The position numbers and the translations under genes are program-made. This document shows positions 1-9,763 of a DNA stretch of 64,000 nt, piece by piece. The notes below the pieces were generated by a model, which saw only the letters and a program-made list of their open reading frames with translations, ran no database searches and was not told the DNA's origin. This stretch comes from Mycobacterium sherrisii (lineage in GTDB: Bacteria > Actinomycetota > Actinomycetes > Mycobacteriales > Mycobacteriaceae): positions 20,481 through 84,480 of the forward strand of contig NZ_LQPT01000002.1 in the NCBI RefSeq assembly GCF_002102355.1. Direction: 5' to 3'. Each line of letters starts with the position of its first letter. Within the stretch, counting starts at the first letter, position 1.

Positions 1-1351
1 ACGTGGTCACCGCATCGCGCAGATAGGTTTCCAGCTCGTCGCCTGTTAGGTCGCCGGGCATGACCTCCCGGGTCACGAACGGTCGAAGTTCGGGAGCATT
101 GCCGATTTGACGCAGGGTCTCGATGCAGGCGATGCCCGTCTTGACATCGTGCGGATCCGACAGGGCGTTCGCCTCGATCTGAATGGGGTCTGCGGGATTG
201 GGGCCGGTCAAGCGCAGCTGGCCACGGCTTCGGGGATGGGTTGGCGCGCCGAACAAGATCCAGCCGTTTTGCGGCAGGCCGTATTTCGCGACGTTCTCCG
301 GGGTGGACTTGGTGAATACTCCTAAACAGGCGAACAAGTCCGGCCCGTCGGCGTCGCTCAAACCGGAATCCCAGAACAGCGTTGCCTCCACCTGACCGGT
401 GGTCCGCAGGTCTTCCGGAAATTCCCAGACGCAGTCGAACCCATGGTGGTCTTGCAGGTTGCGGCCGACGCCGGGCAGATGTTCGCGGACCGCGATGCCG
501 TGCTGGCGAAGGTCGTCGGAATCCCCGAAACCGGACTGCATCAACATCTTCGGGGTGTGTATCGCGCCCAGGGACAACACCACTTCGACGCTGGCCGCGG
601 CGTGCACCACCGCGCCATCGACGACAAAGTCGACACCGGTGACCCGATTGCCCTCGAAGGTCAATCGCGTGACCAGCGCATGCGGGACGACGGTCAGGTT
701 CGGGCGGCCCAAATACGGCGCGGTGTACGTACGGAAGACCGACAGGCGTTGCCCGTGGCGCGCGCGCAGGTCGGTCATCGCCGCGCCACGAAGATTTTCC
801 ATCAGCCGACCGTTGGGGCTCTGATACGTCGGAATGCCTTGCTTGCGGGCGACATTCACCGTCGCCGCGGTCAGCGGGTGCGGATCGGGCGCCGGTTGCA
901 TGAACACCGGGCCTCCCCTGCCGCGATAATCGTGTTCGCCCACACCGCCCCAATCCTCGAGCCGCCGGTACAGCCCTGCGACGGACTCGTAGCTCCACGC
1001 CGGTTCACCGGATTCGGCCGCGAAAAGGTCCCAATCGCTGCGGTGTCCCCGCGCCCAGACCATCGCGTTGATGCCGGATCCGCCGCCGAGCACCTTGCCC
1101 ATCGACACGGCGATCGAGCGCCCGTGCAGTTTCGGGTCGGGTTCCGCGACGAAACCCCAGTCCCGGTCGCTTCCCAGGTTGAGCGGCCATTGGCTCCGAT
1201 CCGTCACGGCGGCGACGTCGTCGCTTCCCCCGGCCTCTAGGAGCAACACCGTTACATCGGGTTTCTCCGCCAACCGCCGAGCGATGACCGAACCGGACGA
1301 CCCGGACCCGCACACGATGACGTCGTATCGCTCCCGCAGTTTTGCATCCAT
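1..1351 (-). CDS. GMC-family FAD oxidoreductase (choline dehydrogenase-like), C-terminus cut by window edge
   Basis: About 450 residues are visible, reading leftward off the window. The N-terminus has a Rossmann FAD-binding motif (GSGSSGSVIARRLAE), then a GMC signature region with GGGSGINAMVWARG. A second GMC block, LSLGAIHTPKMLMQSG, lies near the middle. These proteins oxidise alcohols or choline-like substrates with FAD. The catalytic His/Asn near the C-terminus lies outside the window, so activity cannot be judged. The ATG at 1349-1351 has a good ribosome site (GGAGGAG, 5 nt upstream). An inverted repeat sits about 20 nt further upstream. The substrate is unknown. Confidence 0.93.
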   Translation of the reverse strand, partial: MDAKLRERYDVIVCGSGSSGSVIARRLAEKPDVTVLLLEAGGSDDVAAVTDRSQWPLNLGSDRDWGFVAEPDPKLHGRSIAVSMGKVLGGGSGINAMVWARGHRSDWDLFAAESGEPAWSYESVAGLYRRLEDWGGVGEHDYRGRGGPVFMQPAPDPHPLTAATVNVARKQGIPTYQSPNGRLMENLRGAAMTDLRARHGQRLSVFRTYTAPYLGRPNLTVVPHALVTRLTFEGNRVTGVDFVVDGAVVHAAASVEVVLSLGAIHTPKMLMQSGFGDSDDLRQHGIAVREHLPGVGRNLQDHHGFDCVWEFPEDLRTTGQVEATLFWDSGLSDADGPDLFACLGVFTKSTPENVAKYGLPQNGWILFGAPTHPRSRGQLRLTGPNPADPIQIEANALSDPHDVKTGIACIETLRQIGNAPELRPFVTREVMPGDLTGDELETYLRDAVTT

Positions 1352-1370
1352 TGCTTCTCCTCCAGGCAGC

Positions 1371-1392
1371 TGAGTATGGCTCGCTATACTCA
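1371..1392. promoter_or_regulatory. Inverted repeat (probable operator) upstream of the GMC oxidoreductase
   Basis: TGAGTAT, 8 nt, ATACTCA: perfect 7-bp arms, 19 nt upstream of the GMC start codon and therefore where its promoter should lie. The size and symmetry fit a TetR-type repressor site. No regulator gene lies beside it inside the window. Confidence 0.5.
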
Positions 1393-1671
1393 ACTACGAT
1401 TCGGGGGACGAAACGGTTCGACACCCGGGTGCGTAAGCGGCGTTCACCAGGAGCCGCGAATCGGAAGTTCAGCGTCAGGCAAGGTCGGCAGCCGGTCTGA
1501 GAACTCCCTCCAGCAAACATCCCACCATTCGCCCGACGCCGCCGCCGGTGCATTGGACCACAACAAGATCCGCCGATGCGGCCCGACCGCTCGGCCGCGC
1601 ACAGTTATCTCGCCGACCGGTTCGGCGGCCGCTACGGGCAAAACCTATGATTGGAGGGCGTCGAAGGCGCG
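1393..1671. other. Intergenic stretch between the GMC gene and the glycosyltransferase cassette
   Basis: No convincing gene is seen. A 65-codon minus-strand frame at 1444-1641 has mycobacterial-looking codon use near its end (EWWDVCWREF) but only a TTG start, a stop just upstream and no ribosome site. It may be an eroded gene remnant. Confidence 0.4.
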
Positions 1672-1716
1672 TTGCGTCGATTAGCTGATCGAACTATAGT
1701 CTGGACACATGTCCAG
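1672..1716 (+). promoter_or_regulatory. Promoter with overlapping palindromic operator for the glycosyltransferase cassette
   Basis: A TTGCGT (-35, 1672-1677) and TATAGT (-10, 1695-1700) are separated by 17 nt. Immediately downstream, covering the expected transcription start, is CTGGACA-CA-TGTCCAG (1701-1716), an inverted repeat with 7-bp arms. A repressor bound there would block initiation. The regulator is not identifiable in the window. The first gene starts at 1802. Confidence 0.6.
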
Positions 1717-1801
1717 TTTGCTGTCACGGAGTTCGGGAGCCCGTTGATCGCAATGGATTCGGCGCCCTCCGCGTTCCTTGACCAGCAAAGAAGAGTTGAG
1801 T

Positions 1802-3055
1802 ATGCGAATTGCCTTGCTGTCCTACCGTAGTAAGACCCATTGCGGCGGGCAGGGCGTCTACATACGACATCTCAGCCACGGTCTGGTGGAACTCGGTCAC
1901 GAGGTCGAGGTGTTTTCCGGGCAGCCCTACCCGGAGCTACTCGATCCGCGGGTGCGCTTGACCGAGGTGCCCAGCCTCGACATGTACCGCGAGCCGGACC
2001 CGTTCCGGATCCCCCGGCCCAGCGAAATCCGCGACACCATCGACCTGCGGGAACTGCTGACGGTGTGGACCGCCGGCTTCCCCGAGCCGCGGACATTCAC
2101 GCTGCGTGTCGCGCGGCTGTTGGCCGACCGGGCCGGCGATTTCGACGTCGTCCACGACAACCAAAGTCTGGGCACCGGATTGCTGACCGTCGCCGCCACC
2201 GGGATGCCCGTGGTTGCCACGGTGCACCACCCGATCACGCGTGATCGGGTGCTCGACGTCGCCGCCGCGAAATGGTGGCGAAAACCGTTGGTGCGACGGT
2301 GGTATGGCTTCCTGGACATGCAGCAGCAGGTGGCCCGTCAAATTCCGGACCTGTTGACGGTGTCGTCGTCGTCGGCCGCCGACATCATCTCCGACTTCTC
2401 CGTCTCGCCGGATCAACTGCACGTGGTGCCGCTGGGCGTCAATACCGAACTGTTCAAACCGGGTTCGGGGCCCCGGCAACCCGGCCGCGTGATCGCGATC
2501 GCCAGTGCCGATACCCCGTTGAAAGGCGTCAGCACTCTGCTGCACGCCGTCGCCAAAACGCGGATGAACCGCGACGTCGAGCTGCGACTGGTCGCCAAGG
2601 TGGAGCCCAACGGTCCCACCCACAAACTCATCGCCGAACTGGGAATCTCCGACATCGTGCACGTCACCAGCGGGCTGTCCGATGCCGAGCTGGCCGCGTT
2701 GTTCGCCTCGGCGGAGGTGGCCTGCATTCCCTCGCTTTACGAAGGGTTTTCGCTGCCGGCGGTGGAAGCGATGTCCAGCGGCACCCCGATCGTGGCAAGC
2801 CGGGTCGGTGCGCTACCCGAAGTGCTGGGCACCGACGGCGCGTGCGCCGAGCTGGTGCCCCCCGCCGACGTCGACGCGCTGACCCGGGCCCTCGGCGAAC
2901 TGCTCGACTCACCGGAGAAGCGCCGCAGCCTGGGGAAGGCGGGTCGGGCGCGTGCGGTCGACGTGTTCAGCTGGGAGGCGGTGGCCGCGCAGACGGTACG
3001 GGTCTACGAGCGGGCAATCGCACGAAAGGCCGCCGAGAGCGACCGGCAATGCTGA
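1802..3055 (+). CDS. GT4-family glycosyltransferase
   Basis: This 417-residue retaining glycosyltransferase has the GT-B two-Rossmann fold. The N-terminal acceptor domain carries a glycine turn (CGGQGVY, about residues 14-20). The C-terminal nucleotide-sugar domain has the PLKG lysine (K241) and the E-x7-E pair (E314/E322) of EGFSLPAVEA. PimA and MshA are distant relatives. Donor and acceptor are unknown. I chose the ATG at 1802; a TTG at 1778 would add 8 residues but has no better ribosome site. The stop codon overlaps the start of the following methyltransferase (ATGCTGA), so the two are translationally coupled. It is the first gene of the cassette. Confidence 0.93.
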   Translation: MRIALLSYRSKTHCGGQGVYIRHLSHGLVELGHEVEVFSGQPYPELLDPRVRLTEVPSLDMYREPDPFRIPRPSEIRDTIDLRELLTVWTAGFPEPRTFTLRVARLLADRAGDFDVVHDNQSLGTGLLTVAATGMPVVATVHHPITRDRVLDVAAAKWWRKPLVRRWYGFLDMQQQVARQIPDLLTVSSSSAADIISDFSVSPDQLHVVPLGVNTELFKPGSGPRQPGRVIAIASADTPLKGVSTLLHAVAKTRMNRDVELRLVAKVEPNGPTHKLIAELGISDIVHVTSGLSDAELAALFASAEVACIPSLYEGFSLPAVEAMSSGTPIVASRVGALPEVLGTDGACAELVPPADVDALTRALGELLDSPEKRRSLGKAGRARAVDVFSWEAVAAQTVRVYERAIARKAAESDRQC

Positions 3056-3793
3056 CAGTCGATTTCGATCGGCTCGCCATCGGGCCGGGCACCAAGGTCA
3101 TCGACGTCGGCTGCGGAGCAGGCAGGCACGCGTACGAGGCATACCGGCGCGGTGCCGACGTCATCGCGTTCGACCGCGACGAAGCGGAACTGCGATCGGT
3201 GGACACCGTGTTGCAGGCAATGGCCGAAAACGGTGAGGTCCCCGCGGCCGCCTCGGCAAAGACCGTCGTCGGCGATGCGTTGCGGCTGCCGTATGCCGAC
3301 GAGACATTCGACTGCGTCATCGCGTCGGAAATCCTCGAACACGTCACCCAGGACGACGCCGCGATCGCGGAGCTGATCCGGGTCCTCAGGGGCGGCGGCA
3401 CCCTGGTGGTCACGGTGCCGCGCTGGCTCCCCGAACAAGTGTGCTGGCTGCTTTCGGACGAATACCACGCCAACCCCGGCGGGCACATCCGCATCTACCG
3501 GGCCAGCGAACTGCGGGACAAGATCGCGCGCACCGGCTTGCAGCTGGCGCATGCCCACCATGCGCACGCGTTGCATTCGCCATTTTGGTGGTTGAAATGT
3601 GCTGTCGGCGTGGACAATACCGACCATCCGGGGGTGGCCGCCTATCACAAGGTACTGGTGTGGGACCTGATGCGGCGCCCGAAGCTCACCCGGATCGCCG
3701 AGTCGGTGCTTAATCCGGTGGTCGGCAAGAGCGTCGCCATGTACTTCACCAAGCCGTCGACGGCATCGGCCGAGGCAACGCAGGGGTATTCCG

Positions 3794-3807
<14 letters not shown>
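3049..3807 (+). CDS. Class I SAM-dependent methyltransferase of the glycosyltransferase cassette
   Basis: A 252-residue protein with a Methyltransf_11-type core. Motif I is VIDVGCGAGRHAYEA (about residues 15-29), an acidic residue ends the second strand (FDRDE), and the post-motif I segment is DETFDCVIASEILEHV. The ATG at 3049 overlaps the glycosyltransferase stop by 7 nt. The C-terminal half (HIRIYRASELRDKI, HSPFWWLKCAVG) resembles methyltransferases acting on sugar- or polyprenol-linked intermediates, but I cannot name the substrate. Its end overlaps the start of the toroid protein by 14 nt. Confidence 0.92.
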
Positions 3808-5543
<1,736 letters not shown>

Positions 5544-5643
5544 CTATCGTCCGGTGCGACCGCCCCGGCACCGTGGTTGAGCTTTGCCGCAATGAGTTCG
5601 TCCGACCGGCCCGCAGGGCCAGCGGCCCCGGGCAGGTTCGGCT

Positions 5644-5656
5644 TAACATCGTCTGG
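5644..5656 (+). promoter_or_regulatory. Probable leaderless promoter of the cutinase gene
   Basis: TAACAT (5644-5649) is a TANNNT -10 element ending 6 nt before the GTG start. No Shine-Dalgarno sequence is present, so transcription probably starts at the GTG. Confidence 0.5.
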
Positions 5657-6351
5657 TGCGCGTTCTACTCGTGTGTAAGTCGGTGGGTGCGGGTCTGGCG
5701 GCGATCCTGGTCATGGGCACCCTGATGGTGATTCCCGCGGTCCTACCGTACGGAACGCCGGGCGCGGTACCGGCCGCGGCCGCAAGCTGTCCCCAGGTCC
5801 AGGTCATCTTTGCCCGCGGCCGAAACGAGTCGCCGGGACCGGGTGTCCTGGGCAACGCTTTCATCAGTAGTTTGCGGTCCAAGGTCGCCAACAAGACGTT
5901 CAGCTCCTACGCCGTGCGGTACCCGGCGGACACCGAGGTGGACGTCGGCGCCAACGACATGAGCCACCACATCCAGGACATGGCCAACAGCTGCCCGGAC
6001 ACCCGGTTAGTGCTGGGCGGGTACTCGCTCGGCGCCGCGGTCACCGACGTCGTGCTGGCGGCCCCGATCGGCGCGTTCGGGTTCGACAGCCCGCTGCCGC
6101 CGGGCATGGATCAACACATCGCCGCCGTCGCCTTGTTCGGCAACGGCAGCCAATGGGTGGGTCCCATCACCAACTTCAACCCGACCTATAACGACCGGAC
6201 CATCGAGTTGTGCCACGGTGCCGATCCCGTGTGCAACCCGGCCGACCCGAACACGTGGAAGCAGAACTGGCCGCAACACCTTGCCAGCGCCTACATCGAC
6301 GCCGGCATGGCCAACCAGGCCGCCGACTTCGCGGCGAGCAAACTCGGTTAA
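5656..6351 (+). CDS. Secreted cutinase-family serine esterase
   Basis: A 231-residue precursor with a Sec signal peptide (hydrophobic residues about 8-32, AAAA-type cleavage region near 41-43), followed by the cutinase domain. The catalytic serine lies in GGYSLG (S124), the aspartate in HGADPVC (D190) and the histidine in WPQHLA (H208). Cysteine pairs that close the loops are present (C45/C113, C186/C193). Mycobacterial cutinase-like proteins hydrolyse lipid esters such as Tweens and triacylglycerols at the cell surface. The GTG start is supported by a leaderless-type -10 element. It converges on the glpQ remnant, overlapping by 4 nt. Confidence 0.93.
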   Translation: MRVLLVCKSVGAGLAAILVMGTLMVIPAVLPYGTPGAVPAAAASCPQVQVIFARGRNESPGPGVLGNAFISSLRSKVANKTFSSYAVRYPADTEVDVGANDMSHHIQDMANSCPDTRLVLGGYSLGAAVTDVVLAAPIGAFGFDSPLPPGMDQHIAAVALFGNGSQWVGPITNFNPTYNDRTIELCHGADPVCNPADPNTWKQNWPQHLASAYIDAGMANQAADFAASKLG

Positions 6352-6811
6352 CGCGGCGCGCACTCGTTGTGGGCGATCAACACGTCGCGGAGCAGGTCGG
6401 CGCCATCGGCGATGATTCCGTCGACGCCGAGATCGAGCCGCGTGTGCATCGCCACCGGGTCGTCGACGGTCCATGGGTGCACCTGACGCCCGCAGGCGTG
6501 GACCGTGCGGACCACGGCCGTCGTTCGTCCGGCATCGGAACCGCCTCCCCCGCACCGAGATCCGCCCCGCGCACGTCGCGCCAGGCGAGCCGGTCGATTG
6601 GGCCGGACGGCCCGGCCTGGAGCGGAAGGTGACGGTCGTGCAGGATCGTGGCGACCCGGCCGCGGGTTGCCCGCACGTCCGTTTCCAGGTAGCGAAATCC
6701 GAGCTTTACCGCCGCCCGAAACGCACCCCTGCTGTGCATCGGAAATCTGAATGCGGTGAGATTGCGCCCGCGGCCCCGCAGAACTTCCACGGTGGCGTCC
6801 GGGACGCGCAC
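6348..6811 (-). pseudogene. Decayed glycerophosphodiester phosphodiesterase (glpQ-like), internal deletion and frameshift
   Basis: Two pieces of a GDPD-family enzyme remain in different frames. The N-terminal piece reads [19 protein letters not shown] ... LHDRHL ... IDRLAWRDV, with the E-x-D metal-binding pair and the HD catalytic region. It loses frame after about 6535. The C-terminal piece reads [19 protein letters not shown], then [16 protein letters not shown] to a TAA at 6348. A normal enzyme has about 100-150 more residues between these blocks. The adjacent GH16 gene resembles Rv0315, and M. tuberculosis has glpQ2 (Rv0317c) near Rv0315, so this is probably the glpQ2 orthologue in decay. 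It cannot encode an active enzyme. Confidence 0.8.
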
Positions 6812-6825
6812 TCATGGGTCCGGAT

Positions 6826-7053
6826 TCAGGCTTCGTAGGTGACGTCGTACCAGTGCCGGGCGCCGTCGACGCGCCCGGTGTCGATCGCGTTGACGATCCG
6901 GACGTCGTCGACATCGATCTCATGCGCCTCGATGTAGCGCTTCAGCTCGTGAAAGAGCGCGCCGCGGGGTTGAGCCGGGTTCGCCGCGGCTTGTGTCCGA
7001 TGTGGTTGCCGTGCCCCGACGATGATGCCGACGTATTCCTCGATGTGCAGCAT
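6826..7053 (-). CDS. Small hypothetical protein, second gene of a two-gene operon
   Basis: A 75-residue soluble protein beginning [17 protein letters not shown] and ending HWYDVTYEA. It has an acidic helix ([15 protein letters not shown]). I recognise no family. The ATG lies 2 nt after the stop codon of the upstream membrane-protein gene (TAA-CA-ATG), so the pair is coupled. It is followed closely by the glpQ remnant on the same strand. Without homologues it could be the remnant of a longer gene, but the tight coupling favours a real gene. Confidence 0.5.
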   Translation of the reverse strand: MLHIEEYVGIIVGARQPHRTQAAANPAQPRGALFHELKRYIEAHEIDVDDVRIVNAIDTGRVDGARHWYDVTYEA

Positions 7054-7055
7054 TG

Positions 7056-7331
7056 TTATCGCCCTGTCCCGTAGTCCGATTCGCCGCGTTCGCCTGCCGT
7101 CGTGCTCTCCGCGTGCGGTCGATGTTGTCCCAGCACCGGCACCACAGCCACAACCACAGCCACAACCACGAAAATTCCTTGAATCATCCCGCCGACCATC
7201 GGGGTGTGCCCGGCTGCGGTCATCGCCCGCCAGCGGTGACCGATACCGTGCACGCTGAACAAGGCGGCAAAAATGATCATTGCCGCGATCATTGTGCGCT
7301 GCGCGGGCAGCGGCGCCGAGTTGTGAGGCAT
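7056..7331 (-). CDS. Small two-helix membrane protein, first gene of a two-gene operon
   Basis: A 91-residue protein with two predicted membrane segments, MIAAMIIFAALFSVHGIGH (about 14-32) and a valine-rich helix (GIFVVVAVVVAVVPVLG, about 52-68), then a polar tail. The ATG at 7329-7331 has a strong ribosome site (GGGAGGGG, 3-4 nt upstream). A perfect 8-bp inverted repeat lies 19 nt upstream of the start. Function is unknown. The operator and coupling to the next gene argue that it is a regulated, expressed small protein. Confidence 0.6.
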   Translation of the reverse strand: MPHNSAPLPAQRTMIAAMIIFAALFSVHGIGHRWRAMTAAGHTPMVGGMIQGIFVVVAVVVAVVPVLGQHRPHAESTTAGERGESDYGTGR

Positions 7332-7349
7332 GGACCCCTCCCAACCTGG

Positions 7350-7370
7350 ACTACTACGGATGGTAGTAGT
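7350..7370. promoter_or_regulatory. Perfect inverted repeat ACTACTAC-N5-GTAGTAGT (operator of the small operon)
   Basis: Eight-bp arms with a 5-nt centre, next to the ribosome site of the small membrane-protein gene. TACTAC/GTAGTA half-sites recall BlaI/CopY-type operators, but the spacing differs from what I remember of those, so the family assignment is inference. No regulator gene is adjacent. Confidence 0.55.
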
Positions 7371-7571
7371 TGGGACGCCGAATGTAAATGCTCGATTCCA
7401 TGCAGCGGAATTGCACTAGCGACCTGTCACAGCAAATGCGGGCCGGGGCCGGCCGAAGCGGCCTGGGGCGAGCGCCGATTTGATACAGCGATCTGGGATG
7501 TTCGGCAATTTTCTGCAGCGTCAGTTATCAACCGGTGATGCGCGCCGACGCCGGCCCCGCGTCGACAAATA

Positions 7572-7778
7572 CTAGGCGGGGGTATCCCCGGACGAATAAA
7601 CCTTGAAAGGGCGGCTACCAGCAGCGAGGGCCCGATCGGGCAGGACGGCGGCGGGGCTTTTCCGGGCGGACGGGTGCCGGCGCATCGATTCGCTGCGCTC
7701 GCGTTCACGGCGTTGCGCGGCAATCCACGCGGGATGGGATTGGAGGAAAATCACCGTGGCCCCTGATGTGTTCGCCAT
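7572..7778 (-). CDS. Possible small hypothetical protein
   Basis: A 68-codon frame beginning MANTSGATVIFLQSHPAW, rich in Arg/Glu/Ser in the middle (AAQRRERERSESMRRH). The ATG at 7776-7778 is preceded by GAGAGGAG with 9 nt spacing. A TATAAC -10-like hexamer lies 50 nt upstream (7828-7833). No domain is recognised. Start signals are good but coding evidence is weak. The flanking DNA (7371-7571 and 7834-8020) shows no other gene. Confidence 0.35.
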   Translation of the reverse strand: MANTSGATVIFLQSHPAWIAAQRRERERSESMRRHPSARKSPAAVLPDRALAAGSRPFKVYSSGDTPA

Positions 7779-7827
7779 GACTGTCAACTCCTCTCAGAGC
7801 CCAACTCAGCCGCAAAGCTACCAGCGC

Positions 7828-7833
7828 GTTATA
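7828..7833 (-). promoter_or_regulatory. Possible -10 element for the small gene at 7572-7778
   Basis: TATAAC on the minus strand, giving a predicted leader of about 43 nt before the ATG. No good -35 hexamer is seen. Confidence 0.3.
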
Positions 7834-8035
7834 TGTTCGTGTCCAGGATGCCCAGCCCATCCTGAGACCAAACCAGGCGTAAACATGAGAATTGGCCGTG
7901 AATTTCCCGCCAAATCTCGGGCCAGGACTGTGCCGCCGGGTGTTTCGGTGTACCGCGGTCAAATGCTAACGACGCGCACCGACAAGAATTTCCGTTTCGA
8001 CCCGCCGCGACCGGGGCTGCTATCGTCGCTTGCTT

Positions 8036-8836
8036 ATGCCAGACATGGACCGTCGCCGGATGCTGCTGACGACAGGGATCGGCGTGCTGGCGACCGCGCT
8101 GCCCATCCCGCAGGCCCGGAGTGCCCCCAGCGGCCAGGCTGGAAGCTACATCTTCGCCGATGAGTTCGACGGCCCGGCCGGTTCGGCGCCGGACCCGTCG
8201 AAGTGGGCGGTGGCCAAGGCCCGCGAGACCATAAAGGACCCGACGTATTGGGAGTTGCCCGAGCACATCGGGCAATACCGCGACGACCGCCGCAACGTGT
8301 TCGTCGACGGCAACTCCAACCTGGTGCTGCGGGCCGCCAAGGATGGCCCCACCTACTTCAGCGGCAAGATCCAAAGCCTGTGGCGCGGCGGCGTCGGCCA
8401 TACCTGGGAGGCGCGGATCAAGCTGAACTGCCTGACCGCAGGGGCTTGGCCGGCCTATTGGCTCGGCAACGACGATCAGGGCGAAATCGACGTCATGGAG
8501 TGGTACGGCAACGGCAACTGGCCGTCGGCAACCACCGTGCACGCCAAGGCCAATGGTGGCGAGTGGAAAACCCACAACATCGCCGTCGACAGCGGCTGGC
8601 ACACCTGGCGCTGCCAGTGGGACCAGGCCGGCATCAGGTTCTGGAAGGACTATTCCGACGGTGCCCAGCCCTACTTCGACGTGCCGGCCAGTTCGCTCCC
8701 CGACTGGCCGTTCAACGCACCGGGCTACACGGTGTACCCCGTGTTCAACCTCGCGGTCGCCGGCTCCGGCGGAGGCGATCCCGGGCCGGGCAGCTATCCG
8801 GCGGACATGCTGGTCGACTGGATAAGGGTCTGGTAG
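8036..8836 (+). CDS. Secreted glycoside hydrolase family 16 protein (beta-1,3-glucanase-like, Rv0315-type)
   Basis: A 266-residue precursor. The N-terminus MPDMDRRRMLLTTGIG has a twin-arginine-like signal followed by a hydrophobic core, so export is likely by Tat. The GH16 catalytic motif is GEIDVMEWYG, with both glutamates and the intervening aspartate present. The C-terminus is the usual MLVDWIRVW strand. It matches M. tuberculosis Rv0315 closely in my memory. I chose ATG 8036: a TATCGT -10-like element ends at 8026, which fits a leaderless start and makes the upstream TTG at 8030 unlikely to be transcribed. It probably cleaves beta-glucans at or outside the envelope. Confidence 0.9.
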   Translation: MPDMDRRRMLLTTGIGVLATALPIPQARSAPSGQAGSYIFADEFDGPAGSAPDPSKWAVAKARETIKDPTYWELPEHIGQYRDDRRNVFVDGNSNLVLRAAKDGPTYFSGKIQSLWRGGVGHTWEARIKLNCLTAGAWPAYWLGNDDQGEIDVMEWYGNGNWPSATTVHAKANGGEWKTHNIAVDSGWHTWRCQWDQAGIRFWKDYSDGAQPYFDVPASSLPDWPFNAPGYTVYPVFNLAVAGSGGGDPGPGSYPADMLVDWIRVW

Positions 8837-8840
8837 TTCG

Positions 8841-9701
8841 TCAGCCCGGATCCGGTCTCCGGCAACCGGTCGGCGCCGAATGCAGCGCGAGGCAGCGCTG
8901 CAGCATTGCCTCCGTCGGCGGCTGGCGGAATGTGAGCACCATGCGCTGGCAGCCGAGTCGCTCGAAGGCGGGCAGCAAAGCCAACTGCTCCTCTACTTGG
9001 CCGGGTTCGGCCGGGCGCAACGACACCTGCGCCGAACGCAACACTTCGTCGGGCGCCCGTCCGGTCTCGGCGCACGCCTCGTCGAGCCTGGTGTTCGCCG
9101 CGCCCCAGGCTTCGGGACCGCCGGTGACGGGCATGTTCCAGACGTCGGCGTGGCGGGCGATGACGCGCATCATCTTGGGCTCGCTGCCGCCGACGGCGAT
9201 GGGCGGATGCGGACGCTGCACGGGTTTGGGTGCGCACAGCGCATCCTCGAGGGTGAAAAAGCGTCCGCGGAATGTGACCGAGTCCTGCGTCCAGAGTTTA
9301 CGAATCACGGTCAGCGCCTCATCGACCATCGCGACGCGGGTGCCCGGTCCGGGGAAAGCGATCCCGTAGCCACGATGCTCGGGCTCGCGCCAGCCGGCAC
9401 CGATGCCGAAGTTGAGGCGCCCGCCGGATATGTGGTCCACGGTGACCGCCATATTGGCCAGCACGGCCGGGTTACGAAAGGTCACGCTGGACACCAGGCA
9501 TCCGATCCGCGCGCGCGTGGTGACGGCGGCCAACGCGGCCAGGGCCGTCCAGCCCTCGAAGGTCGGATCGGTGTCGTCCGTCGGCCCGTAAAAGTGGTCG
9601 TAGTCCCAGATTTCGTCGAAACCGAGGCCATCCGCGGTGCGCCACAACCGGTCGAGCTCGGCGTAGGAAAATCCCAAATCGAACTTCACCGAGATGCGCA
9701 T
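8841..9701 (-). CDS. LLM-class F420-dependent oxidoreductase
   Basis: A 286-residue luciferase-like TIM-barrel protein. It contains DEIWDYDHFYGP near residues 29-40, the RIGCLVSSVTFRNPAVLANMA block, DHISGGRLNFGIGAGW, and PPIAVGGSEPKMMRVIARHAD. These segments line the F420 pocket in this family. It transfers hydride from F420H2 to, or from, an unknown substrate. The ATG at 9699-9701 begins MRISVKFDLG, a canonical first strand. It ends 4 nt from the convergent GH16 gene. Confidence 0.9.
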   Translation of the reverse strand: MRISVKFDLGFSYAELDRLWRTADGLGFDEIWDYDHFYGPTDDTDPTFEGWTALAALAAVTTRARIGCLVSSVTFRNPAVLANMAVTVDHISGGRLNFGIGAGWREPEHRGYGIAFPGPGTRVAMVDEALTVIRKLWTQDSVTFRGRFFTLEDALCAPKPVQRPHPPIAVGGSEPKMMRVIARHADVWNMPVTGGPEAWGAANTRLDEACAETGRAPDEVLRSAQVSLRPAEPGQVEEQLALLPAFERLGCQRMVLTFRQPPTEAMLQRCLALHSAPTGCRRPDPG

Positions 9702-9763
9702 GCGACAATCCTAGGTTCGCCGGCATCGGGTCGAGACCTGGCAAGAGCAGGCCGAAATCGGGC

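Noticed and set aside
1444-1641. 65-codon minus-strand frame between the GMC gene and the cassette
   Set aside because: No ribosome site, only a TTG start and a stop right upstream; kept only as a possible remnant.
7630-7641. Palindrome GCCCGATCGGGC
   Set aside because: It lies inside the possible small gene, is a common GC-rich 12-mer and is not placed at a promoter.
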